A stretch of 30,815 nucleotides of DNA from Caryophanales bacterium UBA7278 (GTDB taxonomy: Bacteria; Bacillota_I; Bacilli_A; RFN20; CAG-826): assembly GCA_002472275.1 (NCBI GenBank), contig DKRQ01000009.1, forward strand, positions 1 through 30,815. The letters are read 5' to 3'. The position numbers were made by a program, and so were the translations under genes. The notes beneath the pieces are model-generated. The model worked only from the letters and a program-made list of their open reading frames with translations, was not told where the DNA came from and made no database searches. Within the stretch, counting starts at the first letter, position 1. The number at the start of each line of letters is the position of its first letter. Of this stretch, positions 21,347-28,835 are shown one piece after another.

Positions 21347-22249
21347 ATGAAATTTGGCACTTTAGTCCTCGCGCTCATCGCCGCCAACGTGAAAAGCGGC
21401 ATCGCCAAAAGGGCAAAGCACGCCCCAAGCCACGGCCAATACGAAGAGTGGCTAGACGTTCCTATCGACGACTCCAAAAACCCTTACCGCACCTATGACG
21501 TTTATAAAGCCAAAGAACCTAGGAAAGGCGTTTTGATCGTGGATATCCATGGAGGCGCCTACATTCTTAGTTCCCATCACGATAACTACGGGTTCGCTTT
21601 GGAATTCCTCAAGGGCGGCTATGATGTGGCCTTGCTTGATTACACCCCTAACGATGGCAAGAAAGACACCGCCGGCTTGTTCGCCGACGCCGTGGATGGG
21701 TTCATCCATCTTTTGGCCCATCGCAAGGAATATGGCCTCGAAGACGAAGCCATCGTTCTCACAGGCGACTCGGCCGGCGGCCATTTCGCTTTGCTTCTAG
21801 CCGAGGCGCTATGCGACAAAGAACTCGCCAAGAAGTTAGGCCTGGGATTGCCCAAGGTTCGCCTCCAAAGTGTCATGCTCAATTGCCCCGTTTACGATTT
21901 CGCCCCCATCGGTTTCGACACGATGAGGAAAAGGGCGATGAAGAGGATGTTCGGGCCCAATTTCGACGACATGGCGGCGAGGGAACTACTATCTCCCCGC
22001 ACCCACATCGCCTCCTTGTCGGTGCCCCTATTCGTCTCCACCTGCAAACACGATTTTCTCAGGCAGCAAAGCCTCCTCCTAGAGCAGGATTGCAGGAAGC
22101 TAGGCAAGGAAATCAAATTCGTCGATATCCCGAGCGAGGACAAAAGGATCGCCCACGTCCATAACGTTCTGGCGGTCAACCTGCCCGAATCGATCCGCGT
22201 GAATCAGGCGATGATGGACTTCGCCTCACCGGTTAAGGAGAAAGAATAG
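21347..22249 (+). CDS. Alpha/beta hydrolase, esterase type
   Basis: 300 residues. After a short hydrophobic N-terminus comes the hormone-sensitive-lipase-like core: oxyanion motif DIHGGAYI (His68-Gly70), nucleophile elbow GDSAGG (Ser142), catalytic Asp in STCKHDFLRQQ and catalytic His in IAHVHNVLAV. This is the alpha/beta hydrolase fold-3 arrangement. ATG at 21347 has AAAGGGGGT upstream and lies 13 bases after the nuclease stop, so the two are likely one transcript. The hydrophobic start could be a weak membrane anchor. Substrate, probably a short acyl ester, is unknown. Confidence 0.9.
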   Translation: MKFGTLVLALIAANVKSGIAKRAKHAPSHGQYEEWLDVPIDDSKNPYRTYDVYKAKEPRKGVLIVDIHGGAYILSSHHDNYGFALEFLKGGYDVALLDYTPNDGKKDTAGLFADAVDGFIHLLAHRKEYGLEDEAIVLTGDSAGGHFALLLAEALCDKELAKKLGLGLPKVRLQSVMLNCPVYDFAPIGFDTMRKRAMKRMFGPNFDDMAARELLSPRTHIASLSVPLFVSTCKHDFLRQQSLLLEQDCRKLGKEIKFVDIPSEDKRIAHVHNVLAVNLPESIRVNQAMMDFASPVKEKE

Positions 22250-22288
22250 GTTTGGTAAAACCAAATACAACATTCCCCGTATTATCTA

Positions 22289-22294
22289 TATAAT
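22289..22294 (+). promoter_or_regulatory. -10 box nine bases before the Na/Pi symporter start
   Basis: Perfect TATAAT followed by CTTAACGTT and ATG. No Shine-Dalgarno lies in the gap, so the mRNA is probably leaderless or has a two- to three-base leader. The -35 is unclear. Confidence 0.55.
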
Positions 22295-22303
22295 CTTAAC
22301 GTT

Positions 22304-23992
22304 ATGAACGAACTCATAAGGGACATCGTCTACCTTCTCGTAGGCGTTTCCGTCTTGCTCGTCGGCATGCACTTTATGTCCGGCGGTTTAAAGAAAATCG
22401 CCGGCAAAGGTTTGAAGCGTTTCTTTAAGAAAACCCAGCACAATCCCTTTTTGGGCATGGGCATCGGCCTGCTCATCACGATCCTAATCCAGTCTAGCGA
22501 CGCGACGAGCGCCCTCGTCATCGGCTTCATCAACGCCGGCGTCATGGAGATGTACCAAGGCCTCTCCATCATGCTCGGAGGCTATATCGGAACGACCATC
22601 ACGGGCATCCTGGCCTCCTTCTCCTCCCTTTCCATCTCGGTCTATTTGCTTTTGTTCGCCTTTATCGGCACCGTCATGATGTTCTTCTCGCAGGAGAGAG
22701 TGAAATCGATCGGTGAGATTTTGTGTGGCTTAGGCTTGCTCTTCTTTGGCCTAGCCGTCATGAAGGACGCCTTTGCCAACGCCGACATCAGCGCCTTCTG
22801 CAAATCGATGTTCTCCTCGATCAACTTCCCGCCGCTGCTATTCCTCATCGGCGTGGTCCTAGCGATCATCGCCCAATCCAGCTCCGCGGTCACCGGCATC
22901 GTCATCGCCATGATTAGCGGCGGCGCCTTGCCCTTAGGCTCTGGTCTTTACATCGCCTTAGGCGCGACCCTAGGAACCGTCACCAACACCCTCCTTTCCT
23001 CGATCAACGGCAACGTCGATGGCAAGAGGACGGCGGTCATTGCCTTTGCTCTCAGGGCCCTAACCTCCATCGTGGCCATGGTCATCCTTTGGGTGGCGGA
23101 GACTCCGATCGTGAATTTCCTCCACCTGATGGCGATCAACGGCTCGGACGCGTTCCCCCTCGCCATGTTCACGGTGCTCTACAACATCATCTTCATGCCG
23201 CTTCTATTGCCTCTTCTTAAGCCCTCCATCCGTTTGTTCACCAAGCTCATCAAGGACAAGGAAAGCGTCGATGCGGCCTCCGCGGTCCAATATATCGACG
23301 ACAAATTGCTGAAGTCCCCCGAAGTCGCTTTGATGCAAACCCGTCTTGAGATCGTCCACATGTTCGACTTGGCCTATAAGAACTACGTCGCTGGCTTAGG
23401 CAAAATCTTCGAATACACCAAAGAGAAGAATAAGGAAATCTCCCTCACTGAGAAGCAGATCGACTACCTTAACTCCAGAATCACCGACTTCCTCATCAAG
23501 CTCGCCCCTTTGACCCCCGAAAGCGAGGAGACCAAGATTGGCGCCCACTTCCACGTCATCAACGACATCGAACGTATCGGCGACCACGGTTTCAACTTCT
23601 CCGAGGCCGCGGATTCTTTGGCCCAGGAAGACCTCTCCTTCTCCGAGGCCGCGAAAAAGGAAATCAAGCAGATGGACGGAGAACTCCGCGCGATGTTCGA
23701 AGTCGCCAGGGAAGCCTACCTCAACAAAGACAGCAAGTCCCTCTCCTTCCTCAGGGAGAAGGAAGCCAACGTCCATAAACTGAAGCAGGACTTCTACGAC
23801 GCTCATTACGAGAGGGTCCTAAAAGACGAATGCTCGCAGAAGATGACCCCCTACATCTCCTCCCTTATCGTCGAGCTAGAACGTATCGCCGACCACCTTA
23901 CCAACATCGGCTACTCCGTCGTCAACCCGACCGGCGACTCCTCCGAGGAAAAGCAAATCGCTCGCAAGAAAAAGAGAGCCGGAAGAAAATAA
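22304..23992 (+). CDS. Na/phosphate cotransporter with C-terminal PhoU-like domain
   Basis: Inner-membrane sodium:phosphate symporter of the NptA/YjbB type, 562 residues. Two inverted Na_Pi repeats carry the signature QSS motifs (IQSSDATSALVIG at about residue 60, AQSSSAVTGIVIA at about 190), each in a block of several TM helices over residues 1-310. From about residue 345 to the end is a helical PhoU-like domain (LEIVHMFDLAYKNY, then HVINDIERIGDHGFNFSEAA and SSLIVELERIADHLTNIGY), with the E/D-R-I-x-D-H metal-site motifs found in PhoU. The tail is very basic (RKKKRAGRK). It fits with the secreted phosphatases as a phosphate importer. No pho regulator is nearby. Confidence 0.95.
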   Translation: MNELIRDIVYLLVGVSVLLVGMHFMSGGLKKIAGKGLKRFFKKTQHNPFLGMGIGLLITILIQSSDATSALVIGFINAGVMEMYQGLSIMLGGYIGTTITGILASFSSLSISVYLLLFAFIGTVMMFFSQERVKSIGEILCGLGLLFFGLAVMKDAFANADISAFCKSMFSSINFPPLLFLIGVVLAIIAQSSSAVTGIVIAMISGGALPLGSGLYIALGATLGTVTNTLLSSINGNVDGKRTAVIAFALRALTSIVAMVILWVAETPIVNFLHLMAINGSDAFPLAMFTVLYNIIFMPLLLPLLKPSIRLFTKLIKDKESVDAASAVQYIDDKLLKSPEVALMQTRLEIVHMFDLAYKNYVAGLGKIFEYTKEKNKEISLTEKQIDYLNSRITDFLIKLAPLTPESEETKIGAHFHVINDIERIGDHGFNFSEAADSLAQEDLSFSEAAKKEIKQMDGELRAMFEVAREAYLNKDSKSLSFLREKEANVHKLKQDFYDAHYERVLKDECSQKMTPYISSLIVELERIADHLTNIGYSVVNPTGDSSEEKQIARKKKRAGRK

Positions 23993-24047
23993 AACGAAGG
24001 GGTTTTGCAGCCCTTTCGCCTGATTTTCAACGAGAAAGGAAGCGCTT

Positions 24048-24905
24048 ATGAACATCATCACCCTCAATAATGGCATGAAGATGCCTCAGGTTGGACTAGG
24101 CACCTACCTCATCAAACCGGAGCCCTGTGAGAAGGCGGTCGAATACGCCTTGACCCACGGCTATGACCTCATCGACACCGCCAACGTCTACATGAACGAG
24201 AAAGCGGTCGCTAGGGGCATCAAGAACTCGGGTAGGAAGAGGGAAGAACTCTTCATCACCTCTAAGATCTGGCCTAACGACTTCAAATACGAGAAATGCA
24301 AAAAGGCGATTGACGCCACTTTGGCGCGCCTTGGCCTCGACTATATCGATTTGCTGATCCTCCATCAGCCCGCCGGGAAATACATGGAGGCCTATAAGGC
24401 GTTTGAAGAAGCCGTGGATGAAGGCAAGGTCAAGGCGATCGGCCTTTCCAATTTCTATGGCAAAGACCTCGACAAGGTTCTTAAGAACGCGAGAATCAAA
24501 CCCGTCCTATTGACCGTCGAATGCCACCCCTACTGCCAGCAAAGGGAGCTCAAGCAACTCTTGGACAAAGAGGGCATCCTCCTCCAATCCTGGTTCCCCC
24601 TATGCCAAGGCAAGCAGGGCCTACAAGAAGAGCCCATCTTCGTTAAGCTCGCCAAGAAATACAAGAAATCGCCCGCGCAGATTATCCTCCGCTGGCACGT
24701 CCAATCCGGATACGGTGTCATCCCCGGTTCAAAGACCCCGAGTCACATCGACGAGAACATTGCTCTCTTCGATTTCGAACTAACCGAAGAGGAGATGAAA
24801 GAGATTCAGCGTCTCGACGGTTATATGAGGCGCATGCCCGTCTCCAACTGGTTCGTCAAAAAGATCATCCCCCTGCTTCGCGTCAATCCCGACAAGCAGC
24901 CCTAA
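24048..24905 (+). CDS. Aldo/keto reductase
   Basis: NADPH-dependent carbonyl reductase of the AKR5-like prokaryotic group, 285 residues. Catalytic tetrad: Asp in DLIDTANVY, Tyr of the same segment, Lys in ITSKIW and His in LLILHQP. The cofactor site includes GLSNFYGKDL and GVIPGSKTPSHIDEN. Shine-Dalgarno GAAAGGAAG lies seven or eight bases before ATG. It is on its own between weak terminator-like sequences. The substrate (for example methylglyoxal or diketogluconate) is not determinable. Confidence 0.95.
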   Translation: MNIITLNNGMKMPQVGLGTYLIKPEPCEKAVEYALTHGYDLIDTANVYMNEKAVARGIKNSGRKREELFITSKIWPNDFKYEKCKKAIDATLARLGLDYIDLLILHQPAGKYMEAYKAFEEAVDEGKVKAIGLSNFYGKDLDKVLKNARIKPVLLTVECHPYCQQRELKQLLDKEGILLQSWFPLCQGKQGLQEEPIFVKLAKKYKKSPAQIILRWHVQSGYGVIPGSKTPSHIDENIALFDFELTEEEMKEIQRLDGYMRRMPVSNWFVKKIIPLLRVNPDKQP

Positions 24906-24960
24906 GACATTCATTCCGCCATCGCATTTTTCGCCGTCCGCATTTCTCCGAGCTTCTTTT

Positions 24961-24979
24961 GTGCGCTTTCCGCACTTTT
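24961..24979 (+). terminator. Weak terminator after the aldo/keto reductase
   Basis: GTGCG-CTTTC-CGCAC followed by TTTT, about 55 bases after the stop. The five-pair stem makes it a moderate candidate, so read-through into the macrodomain operon is possible. Confidence 0.5.
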
Positions 24980-25007
24980 GTGTTAAAAAGGTTCGTGGGA
25001 GAAACTC

Positions 25008-25757
25008 ATGACCGACATCGAATGGTGCATCAAATACCTAAAAGGGGTTAATCGCATCGAGGGAGACCTCGGTTTCGACAAAGAAGCTTCTTTTCGAGCG
25101 CTTATGAACATCACGATGCCGGTCGATCTTAGCGATGAGTTCTATCGTAGACAAGACGCCGTTCTTCAGGGCATCCTTTCCCGAAAGAAGGTCGTGGATG
25201 TTTCCTCCTTCCCAGAAGGCGTTTCGCTATATCAAGGCGACATCACCCTTTTCAAAGCGGACGCCATCGTTAACGCGTGCAATTCCAAGATGCTAGGATG
25301 CTTCGTCCCAGGCCACCACTGCATCGACAACGCGATCCATTCCTTCGCGGGTTTGCAGGTGCGCAGGGACATGATGAAGGTCATGGCAGAGCAAGGCCAC
25401 GATGAGCCTAATGGGCAAGTCAAAGTATCCTTAGCCTATAACCTCCCTAGCCAATATATCTTCCATACGGTTGGACCGATCTACTCGGGAACGCCGATGG
25501 ACGAAAGGGACCTCGCTAGCTGTTACTTGTCGTGCCTTAGGAAAGCGGAAAAGATGAAACTTGAATCCATCGTCTTCTGCTCGTTATCGACGGGGATTTT
25601 CGGATTTCCCATCGAAAAAGCCAGCAAAATCGCCATCAATTCCGTGACTTCCTTCCTGGAAAAAGAAGGCAAAAACGTCAAAAGAGTCATCTTCGACGTC
25701 TTTAGCCCATCCGATTACCAAACGTATCAACTTGCGATGAAGGAGGCGGGATTATGA
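25008..25757 (+). CDS. Zinc-dependent macrodomain ADP-ribosylhydrolase
   Basis: Removes ADP-ribose from proteins; family members beside SirTM (SAV0325 and SpyMacroD type) reverse the SirTM mark. 249 residues. A helical N-terminal extension of about 70 residues precedes the macrodomain. The domain starts at SLYQGDITLFKADAIVNACNSKML, where the D-I-T and V-N-A-x-N motifs bind ADP-ribose. GCFVPGHHCIDNAIH follows, giving the Cys98-x4-His103-x-Cys105 zinc site of the Zn-Macro group. The phosphate loop is FCSLSTGIFGFP. GGGAG lies eight bases upstream of ATG. Its stop overlaps the DUF1848 start. First gene of the three-gene operon. Confidence 0.94.
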   Translation: MTDIEWCIKYLKGVNRIEGDLGFDKEASFRALMNITMPVDLSDEFYRRQDAVLQGILSRKKVVDVSSFPEGVSLYQGDITLFKADAIVNACNSKMLGCFVPGHHCIDNAIHSFAGLQVRRDMMKVMAEQGHDEPNGQVKVSLAYNLPSQYIFHTVGPIYSGTPMDERDLASCYLSCLRKAEKMKLESIVFCSLSTGIFGFPIEKASKIAINSVTSFLEKEGKNVKRVIFDVFSPSDYQTYQLAMKEAGL

Positions 25758-26683
25758 TCATCAACACGGGTCAAAGAACCGACATCCCCGCCTTCTATTC
25801 CAAGTGGTTCATGAACCGAATCAGGGAAGGCTACGTTTTGGTGAGGAACCCCTACTATCCAAACCTCGTCACCAAGTTTTTGCTTAACCCCGATGTCGTG
25901 GATGTCATCGGATTTTGCACCAAGAACCCTAGGCCCATGTTCCCCTACTTGGACGAGTTAAAGCCTTTTGGGCAATTTTGGTATGTCTCCATCACGGGCT
26001 TTGGCAAAGACCTGGAGCCAAACGTCCCTTCGATCGAACAGGCGATCGAGGATTTCAAATACCTATCGGATAAGGTTGGGAAAAACGCGGTTGGTTGGAG
26101 ATACACTCCCATCATCGTCAACGACACATACACGAAGGAATATCACATCAAGACATTCCGTCATATCGCCGAGGAGCTCGATGGCAAGACCACCCTGGTC
26201 GCATTTGGCTTCCTCGATATTTATCCAAAGCTAGAAAAGAATCATCCAGAGCTCAAAGATTGCGACGATCAGACCAAAATCGAAATCACCAAGGCATTCC
26301 AGGAAATCGCCAAAGAGCACGGCATGGAATTAAGACTATGCTCCAAAGAAAAATGGCTTGGCGAATATGGGGTGGACATCGATGGCTGCATGAGGGTGAA
26401 GGATTATGAGCGGAGCATCGACGCCAAATTAGACGTCAAGCAGAAGATGGAGGCCAGGAAGAGCTTCTGCGCCTGCTATCTCTCCAACGACATCGGCGCC
26501 TATAATTCCTGCTTGCATTTATGCAAATACTGCTACGCCAACGGCAGCGAGGCCACGATCAGGAAAAACTACGCCGAACACGATGACGATTCGCCTTTGC
26601 TCTTGGGCCACGTCAAGGACGATGACAAAATCAGGGAGGCCAAGCAGGCTTCCTTTCTCGACAAAAGGATCACGTTGTTTTAA
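25754..26683 (+). CDS. DUF1848 protein with C-terminal radical-SAM-like cysteine cluster
   Basis: 309 residues, family DUF1848, no proven function. The body looks like an alpha/beta (TIM-barrel-like) fold: DVIGFCTKNPRPMFPYLDEL near residue 55, then WYVSITGFGKDLEPNVP and GWRYTPIIVND. Near the C-terminus are five cysteines: FCACYL (Cys239, Cys241) and CLHLCKYC (Cys253, Cys257, Cys260). The C-x3-C-x2-C spacing equals the radical SAM iron-sulfur motif, though it is at the wrong end of the protein; Pfam notes this similarity for the family. It overlaps the macrodomain stop (ATGA) with AGGAGG seven bases upstream, and the SirTM gene follows after two bases. Position between eraser and writer suggests a role in the same ADP-ribosylation pathway. 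Confidence 0.92.
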   Translation: MIINTGQRTDIPAFYSKWFMNRIREGYVLVRNPYYPNLVTKFLLNPDVVDVIGFCTKNPRPMFPYLDELKPFGQFWYVSITGFGKDLEPNVPSIEQAIEDFKYLSDKVGKNAVGWRYTPIIVNDTYTKEYHIKTFRHIAEELDGKTTLVAFGFLDIYPKLEKNHPELKDCDDQTKIEITKAFQEIAKEHGMELRLCSKEKWLGEYGVDIDGCMRVKDYERSIDAKLDVKQKMEARKSFCACYLSNDIGAYNSCLHLCKYCYANGSEATIRKNYAEHDDDSPLLLGHVKDDDKIREAKQASFLDKRITLF

Positions 26684-26685
26684 CC

Positions 26686-27504
26686 ATGAAAGAAATCGAA
26701 AGAATCAAAAAACTCATTGAGGAAGCCGACGCAATTCTCATCGGAGCCGGCGCGGGATTATCGACCGCGGCGGGATTTGAATACGGCGGGCAATACTTTT
26801 CGGATAATTTCCCCGACATCCATGACAAATATGGTTACACCGACATGTACCGCGCCGGGTTCCACCCCTTCCTAACCCCCGAGGAAAAATGGGGTTATTG
26901 GTGTCGCTTCGTGTATCTACAAAGATACAAAGAAGGGGCAAAACCCTTATACAAAAAGCTTTTCGAGATGTTTAAGGGCAAGAACTTCTTCGTGCTCACC
27001 ACAAACGTCGACCACCAGTTCCAACTCGCGGGTTTTCCAAAGGAAAGGCTCTTTTATACCCAAGGCGATTACGGCCTTTTCCAATGTTCCAAGCCGTGCC
27101 ACACGAAAACCTATGATAACCAAAAGCAAATCATGGAAATGGTCGGCTCACTCAAAGACGGTTTGATTCCCTCTTCCCTAATCCCAAGATGCCCCGTCTG
27201 CGGCGAAGAGATGGCGATGAACCTTAGAAGCGACGACACCTTCGTGGAAGACGAAGGATGGCACGAGGCGGCCTCTAGATACGAACGTTTCGTACGCGAA
27301 AACCAGGATAAGAAGATCCTGCTTCTCGAACTAGGCGTTGGTTGGAACACCCCAGGCATCATCAAATACCCGTTCATGAGGATGGCTTATCATTTCAAAA
27401 ACGCCACTTATGTGTGCATCAACAAAGGGATGAACCACATCCCCGAGAAAATCAAAGACAAGTCCATCGTCTTGGACATGGACATCAACGCATTAACGGA
27501 TTGA
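26686..27504 (+). CDS. SirTM-class sirtuin (protein ADP-ribosyltransferase)
   Basis: Class M sirtuin that uses NAD+ to ADP-ribosylate target proteins; known members modify a lipoylated GcvH-like carrier. 272 residues. Rossmann motif LIGAGAGLSTAAGFEYGG (residues 18-35), catalytic core TTNVDHQF (Asn107, Asp109, His110). The catalytic His of deacetylase sirtuins is replaced by Gln126 in YTQGDYGLFQC, the hallmark of SirTM. Zinc cysteines are Cys134, Cys138, Cys169 and Cys172 (QCSKPC, CPVC). LLELGVGWNTPGIIKYPF is the distinctive C-terminal block. It starts two bases after the DUF1848 stop, with no separate ribosome site of note. The usual gcvH-L and lplA2 partners are not in the window. Confidence 0.95.
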   Translation: MKEIERIKKLIEEADAILIGAGAGLSTAAGFEYGGQYFSDNFPDIHDKYGYTDMYRAGFHPFLTPEEKWGYWCRFVYLQRYKEGAKPLYKKLFEMFKGKNFFVLTTNVDHQFQLAGFPKERLFYTQGDYGLFQCSKPCHTKTYDNQKQIMEMVGSLKDGLIPSSLIPRCPVCGEEMAMNLRSDDTFVEDEGWHEAASRYERFVRENQDKKILLLELGVGWNTPGIIKYPFMRMAYHFKNATYVCINKGMNHIPEKIKDKSIVLDMDINALTD

Positions 27505-27510
27505 GGACGT

Positions 27511-28047
27511 TTAGATGCTCTTGCCTAGCTCGTAGGCTTCGCGAAGCTTTTCGCTGCCCGCGATTTCATTAGGATCGTTATATCCGCCGGCGAACAAGGT
27601 TCCCTTGAGTTCGACGCCATCGAAGCAATCGATCCAGCCTTGGAGGCCATTGATGGCCTTCTTGGGGGTGTATTCTTCGTCTTCCTGGGCCACGGCGAGG
27701 AGATAGACCTCCTTGAATTTGTAGTCCCTGGAATAAAGGGAGTTGGCCCTATCGATAAGGGTCTTCATTTGGCCGGACATCTCGTAGTAGTAAATGGGGG
27801 TCGCCCAGACGATGACCTCGCTTTCGCAGATCTTGTCCGCGATCGCGTTCGCGTCGTCGTTGATGACGCATTTATGGAGCTTCTGACAAGCGAAGCAGCC
27901 GCGGCAAAACGCGATCTTTTTGTCCTTCAAAGACACGAATTCCACCGCATTTCCCGCTTCTTTTGCTCCTTTTTCGAATTCGTGGGCCAGCGTCTCGGAA
28001 TTGCTTCCGGGCCTGACGCTAGTCGAGATGATCAACACTTTTTTCAT
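27511..28047 (-). CDS. Flavodoxin-family NAD(P)H-dependent FMN reductase
   Basis: 178 residues, flavodoxin-like fold binding FMN. The phosphate loop is ISTSVRPGSNSETLAHEF (residues 6-23). It carries a cysteine pair FCRGCFACQKLHKC, as in iron-sulfur flavoproteins and related reductases. The isoalloxazine loop is WATPIYYYEMSGQMKTLIDR. Shine-Dalgarno AAAGGAG lies eight bases before ATG. It is the last gene of the operon remnant - monooxygenase - cyclophilin-like lipoprotein - flavodoxin, and it converges with sirTM, with only six bases between the stops. A quinone or small-molecule reduction role is likely. Confidence 0.92.
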   Translation of the reverse strand: MKKVLIISTSVRPGSNSETLAHEFEKGAKEAGNAVEFVSLKDKKIAFCRGCFACQKLHKCVINDDANAIADKICESEVIVWATPIYYYEMSGQMKTLIDRANSLYSRDYKFKEVYLLAVAQEDEEYTPKKAINGLQGWIDCFDGVELKGTLFAGGYNDPNEIAGSEKLREAYELGKSI

Positions 28048-28050
28048 TGG

Positions 28051-28500
28051 TTATTCTCCTTTCAAAGTGAATGTGACGGATGGTTTTTTGAGTAAGGCGA
28101 TTAGTTCTTCCTGGCTTAGGTCGATGTGGCCTAGACGCGTATAGGTCCAAGCGCTTTCGTTATAGAACACCGAGATGGCGTTCCCGCCATAGAGAACGAT
28201 GTCGCCAGGGACAACGTCCATCTGGGTGTCGCTTCTAGTGACCGAGAAGCCAAGAGGCCCGGTTTGCTCGAAGCCGCCGAATTCGTTCATGTTGATGGTG
28301 ATGGGCAAGGCTTCCTTTATGGCCTTCACCGAGTCGTTGCTCTCCCAGGCAACTTTAAGTTCTTTTCCGTCGATTGATAGTTTCATTGTCGTTTCCACGC
28401 TCCCACTTTTCTTGCTTTCTTCCTTTGAAGAGGATACCCCACTCGAAGTGCACCCCGATAGAAGCAGAGCTGGCAATAGGAAAAAGAGCCTTGTCTTCAT
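28051..28500 (-). CDS. Cyclophilin-like fold lipoprotein
   Basis: 149 residues. Lipoprotein signal MKTRLFFLLPALLLSGC, lipidated Cys17, then a Ser/Lys spacer (SSSKEESKKSGS). The domain from about residue 35 has the cyclophilin_like pattern: MKLSIDGKELKVAWESNDSV, ALPITINMNEFGGFEQTG, and PGDIVLYGGNAISVFYNESAW. Such proteins lack prolyl isomerase activity; function unknown. I start at 28500 with GGAG eight bases upstream; the frame extends further but into the upstream gene. Gap of four bases from the monooxygenase stop and three from the flavodoxin start. Confidence 0.87.
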   Translation of the reverse strand: MKTRLFFLLPALLLSGCTSSGVSSSKEESKKSGSVETTMKLSIDGKELKVAWESNDSVKAIKEALPITINMNEFGGFEQTGPLGFSVTRSDTQMDVVPGDIVLYGGNAISVFYNESAWTYTRLGHIDLSQEELIALLKKPSVTFTLKGE

Positions 28501-28504
28501 TGTC

Positions 28505-28825
28505 TTATCTCCGGATGTACTTCTCGTCCTTTTCGTCATGGAGGCTTCCATATTTCTCCACTTCCATGTGGAGGTCATATTTCTCCCTGAGTTCTTTGAT
28601 TTTTCCCATTAAGGGAAGCTCGTGATGCCTATCGAGAGCTTCTTGGTTCGCCCAGGAATCCACGAGCAAAACCGATCCACCATCCTCGAGGGGGAAGAAA
28701 TACTCGTAACGGAGGTTGCCCTCTTCGTTACGGATGTCGCTGACGATGCCGCTAGAGATCATCTCCTCGACGAACCTTTTGGCGGCATCCTCTTTGCCCT
28801 TATATCGAATCAATACAGTAAGCAT
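28505..28825 (-). CDS. Antibiotic biosynthesis monooxygenase-domain protein (YgiN-like)
   Basis: 106 residues, ferredoxin-like ABM domain; members act on quinols or other small molecules and need no cofactor. LTVLIRYKGKEDAAKRFVEEMI, NLRYEYFFPLEDGGSVLLVDSW and ALDRHHELPLMGKI are the usual blocks. The C-terminus carries an extra charged helix (HDEKDEKYIRR). Shine-Dalgarno AAGGAAA lies seven bases before ATG and overlaps the stop of the short flavodoxin remnant. Second gene of the operon. Confidence 0.9.
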   Translation of the reverse strand: MLTVLIRYKGKEDAAKRFVEEMISSGIVSDIRNEEGNLRYEYFFPLEDGGSVLLVDSWANQEALDRHHELPLMGKIKELREKYDLHMEVEKYGSLHDEKDEKYIRR

Positions 28826-28835
28826 CTTTTTTTCC

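Noticed and set aside
22253..22270. TTTGGT-AAA-ACCAAA inverted repeat before the Na/Pi symporter as a terminator
   Set aside because: The stem is AT-rich with a three-base loop and no T-tract follows; it could equally be an operator, so no call is made.
24906..25007. Including the aldo/keto reductase in the macrodomain-SirTM operon
   Set aside because: A 102-base gap with a terminator-like hairpin separates them. SirTM operons elsewhere may carry an oxidoreductase, but of the old yellow enzyme type, so the link is not supported here.
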